DNA of 64,000 bases. It comes from Bradyrhizobium symbiodeficiens (GTDB taxonomy: Bacteria > Pseudomonadota > Alphaproteobacteria > Rhizobiales > Xanthobacteraceae). Under the pieces are notes generated by a model. The model was not told the DNA's origin, did not search any database, and saw only the letters and a program-made list of their open reading frames with translations. The first letter of the stretch is position 1. Each line of letters opens with the position of its first letter. Both the position numbers and the translations under genes were made by a program. The stretch spans positions 5,520,501 through 5,584,500 of the forward strand of contig NZ_CP029427.2 of the NCBI RefSeq assembly GCF_002266465.3. Direction: 5' to 3'. Positions 30,603 to 38,799 of this stretch are shown piece after piece.

Positions 30603-31373
30603 GAGGATCTCCTGGAACAAATGCATGCACCGGCGGTGTCGGGACCCGTCACCGCCGAAGCGCATGCATCATGTCGGATGGCCGCTATTCGCCCGCGGCC
30701 TGTGTCGGAAGTTGGCCTTTGGGGCGACATTCTCTTGGCATTTGCCGCAATGCGAAGATGTAGGAACCGTGATCGCAACGAAGCGACTCGTATCGAAGGA
30801 TGCGCCGCGGGGAAGGAACTCCTCATTCCATATCACTCGGTCATTCCAGGCGTTGACCCGAAATGACGGCGACGTGGAAGAAGGGGGAAAAGCAGAATGC
30901 GATCAGGCACTCGGCGCGCCGGGCTGATCCGACATGATCGGGTGATGCAAAATACAGCGCCGGGAAGGTAGGGGCTCTGCCTTACTGATGCAGCCCGCTA
31001 AACCTTGACCCGGCGTGCCGTTCGCGGTTTCTGCCGCTATGCGATAGTCCGAACGAGCTCCATCGCACTTAACGCGGCTGGGTTTGCGGAGGTGGAGTCA
31101 TAGACCTCCCCTTGCTCATGAGGTGGACGTTGCGCGTCGCTTGTTTGCGACCGCGACCATGCTCCTCCTGTGCCACAAGACTGTCAAGCGAGATCAATCG
31201 AGAGAGCAATCACAATTGACGCGCCAGTTCCTCGGGGGCAGCTAGGCGCTGGATCATGCCGTGTCGGCCTGGATCGCCTGCGACTCAATGCAGCGGAATA
31301 AAATCATTCCGCCAGCGTTTGTGATGGCGAGGATACCTGTCTCCCGCCCTCATTCATTTTCAGAAAGTCAGAC
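30603..31373. other. Long intergenic region, no gene recognised
   Basis: About 770 nt between divergent genes, the longest stretch without a supported gene in the window. Short frames lack ribosome binding sites and composition typical of the neighbours. It contains a small stem GGAGGT/ACCTCC (31088-31109) and a 7-bp inverted repeat (31293-31312). It is less GC-rich near 31300. A non-coding RNA or decayed sequence is possible. Confidence 0.45.
31293..31312. promoter_or_regulatory. 7-bp inverted repeat upstream of the MBL-fold gene
   Basis: GCGGAAT-AAAATC-ATTCCGC is a perfect dyad 61 nt before the start at 31374. Its size and position suit an operator, but no regulator is encoded nearby. Confidence 0.35.
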
Positions 31374-32264
31374 ATGAAGATATCGATTTGCCTCACCGTA
31401 CTCACGGCAATCGTTGCCGGACTTGGACCCGCTGCTGCGCAAAATCCTCCGCAGACCTCGACCAAGAAGGTCGACGGCACCGACAACGTCTACGTCTTCC
31501 GCTATGGCGGCCATCAATCGATCTTCATCGTGACGCCGCAGGGCGTGATCGCGACCGACCCGATCGCCTATTTGCGTCCAGCCAAGCCCTATATCGATGC
31601 GATCAAGGCAGTCACCGACAAGCCGATCAAATACGTCGTCTACAGCCACCACCACTACGACCACATCGCCGGCGGCCAGCCCTTCAAGGATCTCGGCGCC
31701 ACCTTCATCGCGCACCGGCGGACCAAGGAGCGTTTCCTCGAGCTGAAGAAGCAGAAATCGCTGCTCGCCGATGTCGTGATGCCGGACCAGGTGGTGGACG
31801 ACAAGAAGAGCATCACGCTCGGCGGCACCACCCTGGAGCTGAACTATGTCGGCCGCAACCATTCCGACAATTCGCTCGTGATGCGCCTACCGAAGGAGAA
31901 GATCGTCTTCGTGGTCGACTTCGCACCGATCGAGCAGGTCCAGTTCCGCAACATCCCCGACAACGCCTCGCCGCTGGAATACATCGCCTCGCTGAAGAAG
32001 CTGGCGTCACTCGACTGGGAGCGGATGATCCCCGGCCATCCCTATGCCGGCGGCCGCTTCGGCACCAAGAAGGACATCGAGGACGATATCGCCTACATGG
32101 AGGATCTCTCCACCGAGGTGAAGAAGGCCGCAGATAGCGGCAAGTGCTTCGACACCGCAATGAAGGAAGTGAAGCTGCCGAAGTATGAAAAGTGGGCCAA
32201 TTACGAAACCGCACTGCCCGCCAACATCGAGCGCTTCTGCTACTGGTGGGCCCGCGGGTATTGA
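31374..32264 (+). CDS. Exported metallo-beta-lactamase-fold hydrolase
   Basis: A 296-residue protein with a Sec signal (MKISICLTVLTAIVAGLG, cleavage near AAAQ) and an MBL domain. The zinc motif HxHxDH is His92-His-His94-Tyr-Asp96-His97 (SHHHYDHIAGG); further ligands appear in GRNHSDNS, FVVDFAP and IPGHPYAGG. Family members hydrolyse thioesters, lactones or other bonds; the substrate is unknown. The C-terminal 70 residues are helical. No strong Shine-Dalgarno is seen before the ATG. It converges on PPK2 across an 80-bp inverted repeat. Confidence 0.85.
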   Translation: MKISICLTVLTAIVAGLGPAAAQNPPQTSTKKVDGTDNVYVFRYGGHQSIFIVTPQGVIATDPIAYLRPAKPYIDAIKAVTDKPIKYVVYSHHHYDHIAGGQPFKDLGATFIAHRRTKERFLELKKQKSLLADVVMPDQVVDDKKSITLGGTTLELNYVGRNHSDNSLVMRLPKEKIVFVVDFAPIEQVQFRNIPDNASPLEYIASLKKLASLDWERMIPGHPYAGGRFGTKKDIEDDIAYMEDLSTEVKKAADSGKCFDTAMKEVKLPKYEKWANYETALPANIERFCYWWARGY

Positions 32265-32280
32265 GGGGCGGCGCCGAATT

Positions 32281-32360
32281 CGTAGGGTGGGCAAAGGCGC
32301 GTCAGCGCCGTGCCCACGTCTTTGGAAGTCGTGGGCACGCTCCGCTTTGCCCACCCTACG
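32281..32360. repeat. GTAGGGTGGGCAAAG inverted repeat, copy 1
   Basis: The left arm CGTAGGGTGGGCAAAGGCGC...GTGCCCACG and the right arm CGTGGGCACGC...TTTGCCCACCCTACG are reverse complements, with a small nested palindrome (GGCGCGTCAGCGCC) in the left arm. It sits between the convergent MBL-fold and PPK2 genes. Copy 2 is at 62009-62097. Confidence 0.75.
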
Positions 32361-32390
32361 GGATCTTGCTGGATCGGCGATCGCGGCGCC

Positions 32391-33308
32391 TTACCGCTTC
32401 CCCTTGCCCTCCTTCTCCAGCGCCTTGCGCACCTGCTCGAACTCCTCCACCGAGGCCTTGTCGGCCCGCGGAAAACGCAGGTCGAGCTTTTCGAGCGCGG
32501 CATTGATCACCGAGCCAATCACGACGCGCGCGAACCATTTGTGGTCCGCGGGCACGACGTACCACGGCGCATGAGAAGTGGCGGTATGCCGGACGATATC
32601 CTGATAGACCGCCTGGTAGCGCGGCCACAGTGCGCGCTCCTTGATGTCGTCCATCGAGAATTTCCACTGCTTGGCCGGCTCCTCCAGCCGGTCGAGGAAG
32701 CGCTTGCGCTGCTCCTCCCTGGAGACGTTGAGAAAGAACTTCAGCACCACGGTGCCGTTGCGGCAGAGATAGCGCTCGAACGACGAGATGTCCTCGAACC
32801 GCTCCTTCCAGATGTTCTTGGTGACGAGCTTCTGCGGCAGCTTCTCCTTGGCGAGCAGCTCCGGGTGGACGCGCGTGACCAGGCACTCCTCGTAATGGGA
32901 TCGGTTGAAGATGCCGATATGGCCGCGCTCGGGCAGCGCGATCGCATGACGCCATAGGAAATCGTGGTCGAGTTCCTTGCTGCTAGGCGCCTTGAAGGCA
33001 TGGACCTCGCAGCCCTGCGGGTTGATGCCCTCGAAGATCGCCTTGATCGCACTGTCCTTGCCGCCGGCGTCCATAGCCTGGAACACGATCAGGAGCGACC
33101 AGCGGTCCTGGGCGTAGAGCTTCTCCTGAAACCCGATCAGCCGCTTCTTGTTGGCGTCCAGAATCGCCTGTGCCTTCTCCTTGTCGAGATCGTCCTTCTC
33201 GTCGGTCTTGTGATCCTTGAGATGGAACTTGCCCGATCCGTCGTAGCGGAATGGCGTGATGTAGCGGTCAAGTTCCTGGTCGAGCGATTTAGACGGCTTC
33301 TTGCTCAT
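32391..33308 (-). CDS. ppk2: Polyphosphate kinase 2 family protein
   Basis: A 305-residue PPK2 enzyme, which transfers phosphate between polyphosphate and nucleotides. Walker A is FQAMDAGGKDS (about 76-86), Walker B-like FNRSHYEE, the lid basic residues lie in REEQRKRFLDR, and the C-terminal WYVVPADHKWFAR is typical. Its ATG at 33308 lies 20 nt inside the 3' end of livM, so it is the last gene of the second LIV operon and is probably translationally coupled. Whether it prefers AMP, ADP or GDP cannot be told here. Confidence 0.9.
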   Translation of the reverse strand: MSKKPSKSLDQELDRYITPFRYDGSGKFHLKDHKTDEKDDLDKEKAQAILDANKKRLIGFQEKLYAQDRWSLLIVFQAMDAGGKDSAIKAIFEGINPQGCEVHAFKAPSSKELDHDFLWRHAIALPERGHIGIFNRSHYEECLVTRVHPELLAKEKLPQKLVTKNIWKERFEDISSFERYLCRNGTVVLKFFLNVSREEQRKRFLDRLEEPAKQWKFSMDDIKERALWPRYQAVYQDIVRHTATSHAPWYVVPADHKWFARVVIGSVINAALEKLDLRFPRADKASVEEFEQVRKALEKEGKGKR

Positions 33309-34287
33309 GAGCGCGGGGCACCTTGCGTTGCGGCTTCAGTCGGTCGAGCACGCTACCAAGGATGCCCTTGGGAAGGAATATGATGAAAAGGACCAGCAGC
33401 ACGCCATAGACGAGATTGTCCCAGCCGACCGCCTTGGTGCCGAAGCCGATGCGAAGGGTTTCCGCCAGCAGGATGGTGATCACGGCGCCAAAGGTCGGGC
33501 CGAGCGAGACGAACAGGCCGCCCACGATGGCCGCGAACACCATCTGCAGCGAGACCGCGATGCCGCTGACCGTGTCGGGGGTGATGAACATCTGGTACTG
33601 GCAGTAGATCGCGCCCGCGAGCGCCGTCATCACCGCGCTGAGCAGCGTGATCTTAAGTTTCTCCGCGGTGACGTTCACGCCCGCGGCGGCCGCGGCGTCC
33701 TCGTCCTCGGAGATCGCCTCCAGCGCGTAGCGGCTCATGCTGCGGTCGACCCAGTGCCAGACCACGATGCCGAACAACCAGACCCCGAGTGCGATCAGGT
33801 ACCAGGTGATCTTGTCGTCGAATTGCAGCGCCAGCAGCTTGTTGCCGGACGCGCGGTTCGGCGTATAGCCGAGCGAGCCGCCGGTGTAATCGCGCGTCGC
33901 CGTGATGACCTGGAGCACGATGCCCGACAGCGCCAGCGTCACGAGCACGAAATAATGTCCGGTGATGCGGAAGCGGAAGCAGGGATAGCCGACGATCAGC
34001 GCCAGCGCGCCGGCCGCGACCATGCCCATGGGAATGCCGATCCAGGGCGACCAGCCCAGGTGATTCCATAGCAGCGCGGTGACATAGGCGCCGATCCCCA
34101 TGAAGCCGCCATGTCCGAGCGAGACGAGGCCGAATCGCCCCATCATCGACCACGACGTGTAGGCGAACGACCAGATCAGGATCAGCACCAGGATGTGCAG
34201 ATGATAGGGATCGCGGTAGACGAAGGGCAGCGCGACCAGCGCCGCCAGTCCGATCCCCCAAGCTGCAAGCCGCCCCTGCCCCATCAT
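33289..34287 (-). CDS. livM: LIV-type ABC transporter permease (LivM), second system
   Basis: A 332-residue LivM-family permease. About nine hydrophobic segments include SWSMMGRFGLVSLGHGGFMG, the family's conserved first cytoplasmic region, and the coupling-helix region SRYALEAISEDEDAAAAAGV. Starts at ATG 34287 (or 34284), overlapping the livH stop (ATGATG). The C-terminal tail runs beyond the PPK2 start. It pairs with LivH at 34284-35171. Confidence 0.9.
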   Translation of the reverse strand: MMGQGRLAAWGIGLAALVALPFVYRDPYHLHILVLILIWSFAYTSWSMMGRFGLVSLGHGGFMGIGAYVTALLWNHLGWSPWIGIPMGMVAAGALALIVGYPCFRFRITGHYFVLVTLALSGIVLQVITATRDYTGGSLGYTPNRASGNKLLALQFDDKITWYLIALGVWLFGIVVWHWVDRSMSRYALEAISEDEDAAAAAGVNVTAEKLKITLLSAVMTALAGAIYCQYQMFITPDTVSGIAVSLQMVFAAIVGGLFVSLGPTFGAVITILLAETLRIGFGTKAVGWDNLVYGVLLVLFIIFLPKGILGSVLDRLKPQRKVPRAHEQEAV

Positions 34288-35171
34288 CGGCGCCTCGCCA
34301 GCAGGCCCGCAGGCCGGATGAACATCATGACGATGAAGAAGGCGAAGGCGAGCACGTAGCCCCATTCGAGATCCGAGAACAGGCCGCCGAGCGAGATGAT
34401 CTCGGCGAACACGAAGGCGGCGATGAAACCGCCGATGAAATTGCCGAGGCCGCCGAGCACGCAGATCAGGAAGGTGATCGGCCCGAAGGAGAGGCCGACG
34501 AAGGGATGCACGTCGTATTGCAGCACCAGCAGGCAGGCAGCGAGCCCGGCCAGCCCACCGCCGATTGCAGAGGTGATGAGATAGATCCGCCTGGTGTCGA
34601 CCCCCATCAGCGCCATGATCTGCCGGTCCTGCGAGATGGCGCGGATCGCGGTGCCGGTGAAGGTGCGCGTCATGAACAGATAGACGCAGACCATGCCGAC
34701 CAGCGCCGCCAGGAAGGACAGAAGTCGCGCATAGCTGAAATTCATGTCGCCGAACGCAAGCACCGGCAGGCGGATGCCGAGATTGCGGAAGTCGATGCCG
34801 AAGGCGACGGTGGCAAAGCTCTGGAGAACGAACAGCACGCCGCCGGTCGCGAGCAGCTGGTTGATCGGCGGGGCGGTCAATAGCGGCGCGATCACGAGGA
34901 AATGCAGCGCGGCACCGAGCATCGCGACCAGCAGGATGGTGAACGGCGCGGCGACGAAATAGCTGAGGCCGTAGACCTGCACCATGAAATACATGGCATA
35001 CATGCCGATCATCACCAGCTCGGCATAGCAGATCCAGGTCACGTCGATGACGCCGAAAATCAGATTGAGCCCGAGCGCGAGCAGTGCGAGCACGCCGCCG
35101 AGCAGGATGCCGTTGATCACGGCCTCCAGCAGGTAGATGTCGAAGATGTCGAAAAATCCCTGCATGCCCAT
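34284..35171 (-). CDS. livH: LIV-type ABC transporter permease (LivH), second system
   Basis: A 295-residue LivH-family permease. It begins MGMQGFFDIFDIYLLEAVIN, followed by GVLALLALGLNLIFGVIDVTW, the typical first helices; the coupling helix is AIRAISQDRQIMALMGVDTR, and it ends MFIRPAGLLARRR. The start codon overlaps the livF stop by one base (TGATG) and the stop overlaps livM, giving a tightly packed operon. Confidence 0.9.
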   Translation of the reverse strand: MGMQGFFDIFDIYLLEAVINGILLGGVLALLALGLNLIFGVIDVTWICYAELVMIGMYAMYFMVQVYGLSYFVAAPFTILLVAMLGAALHFLVIAPLLTAPPINQLLATGGVLFVLQSFATVAFGIDFRNLGIRLPVLAFGDMNFSYARLLSFLAALVGMVCVYLFMTRTFTGTAIRAISQDRQIMALMGVDTRRIYLITSAIGGGLAGLAACLLVLQYDVHPFVGLSFGPITFLICVLGGLGNFIGGFIAAFVFAEIISLGGLFSDLEWGYVLAFAFFIVMMFIRPAGLLARRR

Positions 35172-35875
35172 CACACCCCGAGATAAGCTTCCCTGACCGT
35201 GTCGCTCGCCAGCATCTCGGCGGACGTGCCGGATGCCCGGATCGTGCCTGCCTCGATCAGATAGGCGCGATCGACCACTTTCAGCACCTGCTGCACGTTC
35301 TGCTCGACGATCAGCACCGTCAGCCCGCTGGTGCGAATCCGCTTTACCAGCTCGAACACCTGCTGCACCACGACCGGCGCCAGCCCCGCCGAGGGCTCGT
35401 CGAGCAGCAGCAGCTTTGGATTGGACATCAGCGCGCGGCCGATCGCGCACATCTGCTGCTCGCCGCCGGACATGGTGCCGGCCATCTGGTGGCGGCGCTC
35501 CTTCAGGCGCGGAAACAGGTCGAACACGACCTCGAGCCGCTCGGCATAGTGGCTGCGCGCCTCCTTCATGAAGGCGCCCATCTTGAGATTGTCGTCGACC
35601 GAGAGCTGCGGAAACAGCCGCCGGTTCTCCGGCACATGCGCAATGCCGAGGCTGACGATCTTGTGCGGCGGCGTTGCCACGACGTCGGTGCCCTCCATCC
35701 GGATCGAGCCGCGCGAGGGTCGGATCAGCCCGGAGATGACGCGCATCAAGGTGGTCTTGCCGGCGCCATTTGGGCCGATGACGCCGACGGCCTCGCCGGC
35801 CTTGACGTCGAGATCGACGTCGAACAACGCCTGGAAGGTGCCATAGCCGGCATTCACGGCGCGGAGCTCCAGCAT
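35171..35875 (-). CDS. livF: LIV-type ABC transporter ATPase (LivF)
   Basis: A 234-residue ATPase: Walker A GPNGAGKTT near residue 38, the LivF motif HVPENRRLFPQLSV, signature MSGGEQQMCAIGRALM, Walker B LLLLDEPSAGLAP and switch EQNVQQ. The normal LivF length and canonical signature contrast with the fused ATPase at 5303. Overlaps livG by one base and livH by one base. Confidence 0.92.
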   Translation of the reverse strand: MLELRAVNAGYGTFQALFDVDLDVKAGEAVGVIGPNGAGKTTLMRVISGLIRPSRGSIRMEGTDVVATPPHKIVSLGIAHVPENRRLFPQLSVDDNLKMGAFMKEARSHYAERLEVVFDLFPRLKERRHQMAGTMSGGEQQMCAIGRALMSNPKLLLLDEPSAGLAPVVVQQVFELVKRIRTSGLTVLIVEQNVQQVLKVVDRAYLIEAGTIRASGTSAEMLASDTVREAYLGV

Positions 35876-36645
35876 CAGGCGCCTCCCGCACGGCGGCGCG
35901 CTTCGGCGGCCGCGGCCTGCGTGGTCTCGGCATCGGTGCCGAGATAGACCTCGATGACGCGCGGATCGCCCGCGACCGCGCTCGGCAATCCTTCCGAGAT
36001 CTTCTCGCCGTGATCGAGCACCATGACGCGGTCGACGACGCGCATCAAGACGCCCATGATGTGCTCGACCCAGATGATGGTGATGCCGAGTTCGTCGCGG
36101 ATGTTGCGCAGCATGTCGGCGGCCTGGTCCATCTCGGTCTCGTCGAGACCGCCGAGGCTCTCATCGGCGAGCAGCAGCTTTGGCGCAGTCGCGAGGGCTT
36201 TCGCCAGTTCGAGCTTCTTCAGCCCGGCCGCGCCGAGGCCATCGACGCTGGCATGGCGATCGGTCGGCAGGCCGACCATCGCCAGCGATCGTTCGGCCGC
36301 CTCCTCCGCCCTGGCACGGCTATGGCGGCCCTGGCCGTAAAAGCCGGCGAGCGCGACGTTCTCGAAAATGGTCAGGCGGCGGAACGGCCGCGGAATCTGG
36401 AAGGTACGGCCGACCCCGCTGTTGATGATCCGGTGCGGCGCGAGGCCTGCAATCTCCGAGCCGTCGAACACGATCGAGCCCGATGTCGGCGCCAGCGTCC
36501 CGGAGAGCATGTTGAAGATCGTGCTCTTGCCCGAACCGTTCGGCCCGATCAGGCCGAGGATCTCCCCCTGATCGACCCGGAACGACACATTGTTGACGGC
36601 GGTGAAGCCGCCGAACCGCTTCACCAGCCCACTGACTTCCAGCAC
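35875..36645 (-). CDS. livG: LIV-type ABC transporter ATPase (LivG), degenerate signature
   Basis: A 256-residue LivG-like ATPase: Walker A GPNGSGKST, Q-loop GVGRTFQIPRPF, Walker B LLLADESLGGL and the switch EHIMGVLMRVVDR. The ABC signature is degenerate (GLGAAGLKKLELAKALA in place of LSYGQQRRLEIARAL), as in the LivG half at 5303. It starts at a GTG with GGAGGG five bases upstream, 15 nt after the binding-protein stop. Confidence 0.88.
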   Translation of the reverse strand: MLEVSGLVKRFGGFTAVNNVSFRVDQGEILGLIGPNGSGKSTIFNMLSGTLAPTSGSIVFDGSEIAGLAPHRIINSGVGRTFQIPRPFRRLTIFENVALAGFYGQGRHSRARAEEAAERSLAMVGLPTDRHASVDGLGAAGLKKLELAKALATAPKLLLADESLGGLDETEMDQAADMLRNIRDELGITIIWVEHIMGVLMRVVDRVMVLDHGEKISEGLPSAVAGDPRVIEVYLGTDAETTQAAAAEARRRAGGA

Positions 36646-36660
36646 CAGAGCCCTCCGCTG

Positions 36661-37971
36661 CTACTGGTTGCTGTAGGTGGTGCCCTTCGGCAGCGGCAGC
36701 ACGGCCTCGCGCTGCGCCTGACTCTTGGGCCACACCACCGAGGACTTGTCGTCGATGTACTGGATCACGACCGGGAACGAGCGTTCGTTCTGGCCCGACA
36801 TCGGCGTGCCCTCGCCGTAGAACTTGACGCCGAAGCCGAGCATGGTGCCGCCTTCGGCGATGTCGGTGTCGAGCGCCGCCTTGCGCAGCGCTTCGGGATC
36901 GACTCCGCCGTACTTCTTGATTGCCCGCGGCAGCACGTCGGCCATGAAGACGTAGGTGTTGGACGCGCCGATGCCGACATGGGCGGAGCGGATGGCAACG
37001 CCGGGCTTGATCTTGTCGAACTCCTCGCCGACCATCTTGATGACGGGCGCAAGCTTCGGATCCATGGTCTTCTGGTTGGCGAGCCAGATCGAGATCGGGT
37101 CGGTGTTGAAGATATAGGTGGCGTCGGCTCCCATGCCTTCCTTCAGCTTCTCATAGACGCCATAGCCTGCGCCGTGGCCCATCAGCGCGCCGAACTTCAG
37201 ACCCTGCTCGCGCGCCTGGCGCAGCAGCAGGGTGATGTCCGGATTGTAGCCGGTGTGGAAGATCACGTCGGGCTTGGCGCGCTTGAGCTTGGTCACCAGC
37301 GCCGACAGATCGGGCGCGGTGGCCGAATAGCCCTCCTTCATCACGACGTTGAAGCCCGCCTTCTTCGCACCGGCCTCGTTGCCCTTGGAGACGTCGACGC
37401 CATAAGCCCCGTCCTCGTGGATGATGGCGACGCGCAGATCCTTCGGCTCCTTGCCGAACTTCGCTTTAGCGTTCTGCGCGATGAAATCCATCGTCATCAT
37501 GCCGAACTGATCACCGCTCGCCTGTGGGCGAAAGACGTATTTGTAGCCCTTCTCGTTGAACACGGCGGACGAGATGCAGGTCGTCATCCACATGAATTTC
37601 TTGAGCTGCTCGACGCGGGCGGCCACCGGCACGCACTGCGCCGACGAGAAGAAGCCGAGCACCATGTCGACCTTCTCCTGCTCGAGCAGGCGCACGGATT
37701 CGTTGATGGCGATATCGGGTTTGCTCTGCGCGTCGGCATAGACCGCCTCGATCTTGTAGCCTTCGACGCCGGTCTTGGCGAAATGGTCGAGGATGATCTT
37801 TGTGCCGACATAATTGAGCTCGGAGCCGCCGCCGGCCAGAGGCCCGGTCAAATCAAAGACGACGCCGATCTTGATCTTCTTGTCCTGAGCCTGGGCGGAC
37901 ACCGCCAAGCCCGTCGCTGATATCGCGACCAACAGCCCACGTACCAAGCGGGCAGCCATGCGCAGGCGCAT
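36661..37971 (-). CDS. LIV-type ABC transporter substrate-binding protein
   Basis: A 436-residue periplasmic binding protein opening the second LIV operon. A Sec-type signal (MRLRMAARLVRGLLVAISAT, ending SAQAQ) precedes DKKIKIGVVFDLTGPLAGGG. The ATG at 37971 follows GGGAGG. It is a paralogue of the Tat-signal protein at 10882-12192, with identical total length. The adjacent ATPase and permease genes make a complete importer; ligand unknown. Confidence 0.88.
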   Translation of the reverse strand: MRLRMAARLVRGLLVAISATGLAVSAQAQDKKIKIGVVFDLTGPLAGGGSELNYVGTKIILDHFAKTGVEGYKIEAVYADAQSKPDIAINESVRLLEQEKVDMVLGFFSSAQCVPVAARVEQLKKFMWMTTCISSAVFNEKGYKYVFRPQASGDQFGMMTMDFIAQNAKAKFGKEPKDLRVAIIHEDGAYGVDVSKGNEAGAKKAGFNVVMKEGYSATAPDLSALVTKLKRAKPDVIFHTGYNPDITLLLRQAREQGLKFGALMGHGAGYGVYEKLKEGMGADATYIFNTDPISIWLANQKTMDPKLAPVIKMVGEEFDKIKPGVAIRSAHVGIGASNTYVFMADVLPRAIKKYGGVDPEALRKAALDTDIAEGGTMLGFGVKFYGEGTPMSGQNERSFPVVIQYIDDKSSVVWPKSQAQREAVLPLPKGTTYSNQ

Positions 37972-38064
37972 CAAAACCTCCCTGGACGATTGTGCATTGC
38001 AATCTTTTTGCTTTTGCTTTTTCCCATCACATGGGCTGAACGCCGGGATGTCAAGCCTTGCGCG

Positions 38065-38769
38065 TCAGCGCGAGGCGAACTGCTGCTCGACGAAGGCCGT
38101 GACAAATCGCGGCATGGTCGGCGTGAGGTCGCCGATCCCGCGCACGAGATGGATGGCCGACAATTCGGGCTCGTCCTCGCGGGCGAGGTTGGCTTCGATC
38201 CGGGCGCGCGCTTCTTCGCCTGACATATCCAGGTTGAGCACCTGCATCATCGCGATCGTGGGACCGCTGACGACGCAATGCCAGTCCGGCTCCGCGCGAT
38301 AGTCTGCCGCCGTCAGGCCGGTCTCCTCCTCGAGTTCGCGGATGACGCTGCCGGGTATGTCGAGTGTGCCACCCCTGACGTCGTCGAGATCGGGCGTGCC
38401 CGAAGGGAAATAGATGCGGCCTGCGTTGGCGGTGTGCTGCGCCATCTCGCCCATGACGAAGGCGCCATCGGACGTGCGCAGCGCGCCCATGCCGAAACCG
38501 TTGAACACGGGAGCGCCGGGAAAGCCCCAGTCGCGCCAGGCGAGGAAGCTCGCGAAGTCGGTCTCGAAATAGGTCGCGGCGAAATGGCCGTCTGTGAACA
38601 CAGGATCTCGCCCGACCAGGACGCGTCCGTTCCAGATCTTCGGCCGCTCGCGCTGCTTCTCGGCGAAATGCGCCGCGATCTCGTCGCGACGCTCTTCCGC
38701 GAACGGCCAGGCGATCGGGCGGACGGCCAGATCGAGCGTCGTGACGCGATGGATGATCGGTGACGTCAT
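38065..38769 (-). CDS. NUDIX hydrolase-like protein
   Basis: A 234-residue protein with a NUDIX box, RELEEETGL, at about residues 145-153. The upstream glutamate of the full GX5EX7REUXEEXGU motif is replaced (GGTLDIPGSVIRELEEETGL), so the catalytic site may be altered. N-terminal residues 1-130 (WNGRVLVGRDPVFTDGHFAATYFE) are a family-specific extension. It is 30 nt downstream of the NitT/TauT-type binding protein on the same strand. Confidence 0.75.
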   Translation of the reverse strand: MTSPIIHRVTTLDLAVRPIAWPFAEERRDEIAAHFAEKQRERPKIWNGRVLVGRDPVFTDGHFAATYFETDFASFLAWRDWGFPGAPVFNGFGMGALRTSDGAFVMGEMAQHTANAGRIYFPSGTPDLDDVRGGTLDIPGSVIRELEEETGLTAADYRAEPDWHCVVSGPTIAMMQVLNLDMSGEEARARIEANLAREDEPELSAIHLVRGIGDLTPTMPRFVTAFVEQQFASR

Positions 38770-38799
38770 GAGGGGGCGGCTATCACGCCTTCGCGTCGG

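Noticed and set aside
30502..30927. Plus-strand frame overlapping the MscS gene start and the intergenic region
   Set aside because: Half lies opposite a conserved gene; the remainder has no coding character.
30955..31010. tRNA-like look of GGTAGGGGCTCTGCC...
   Set aside because: I could not find acceptor, D- and T-arm pairing or a T-loop consensus, so no tRNA is called.
36010..37920. 636-codon open frame on the plus strand opposite livG and the binding protein
   Set aside because: Same antisense artefact; both minus-strand genes have unmistakable family motifs.
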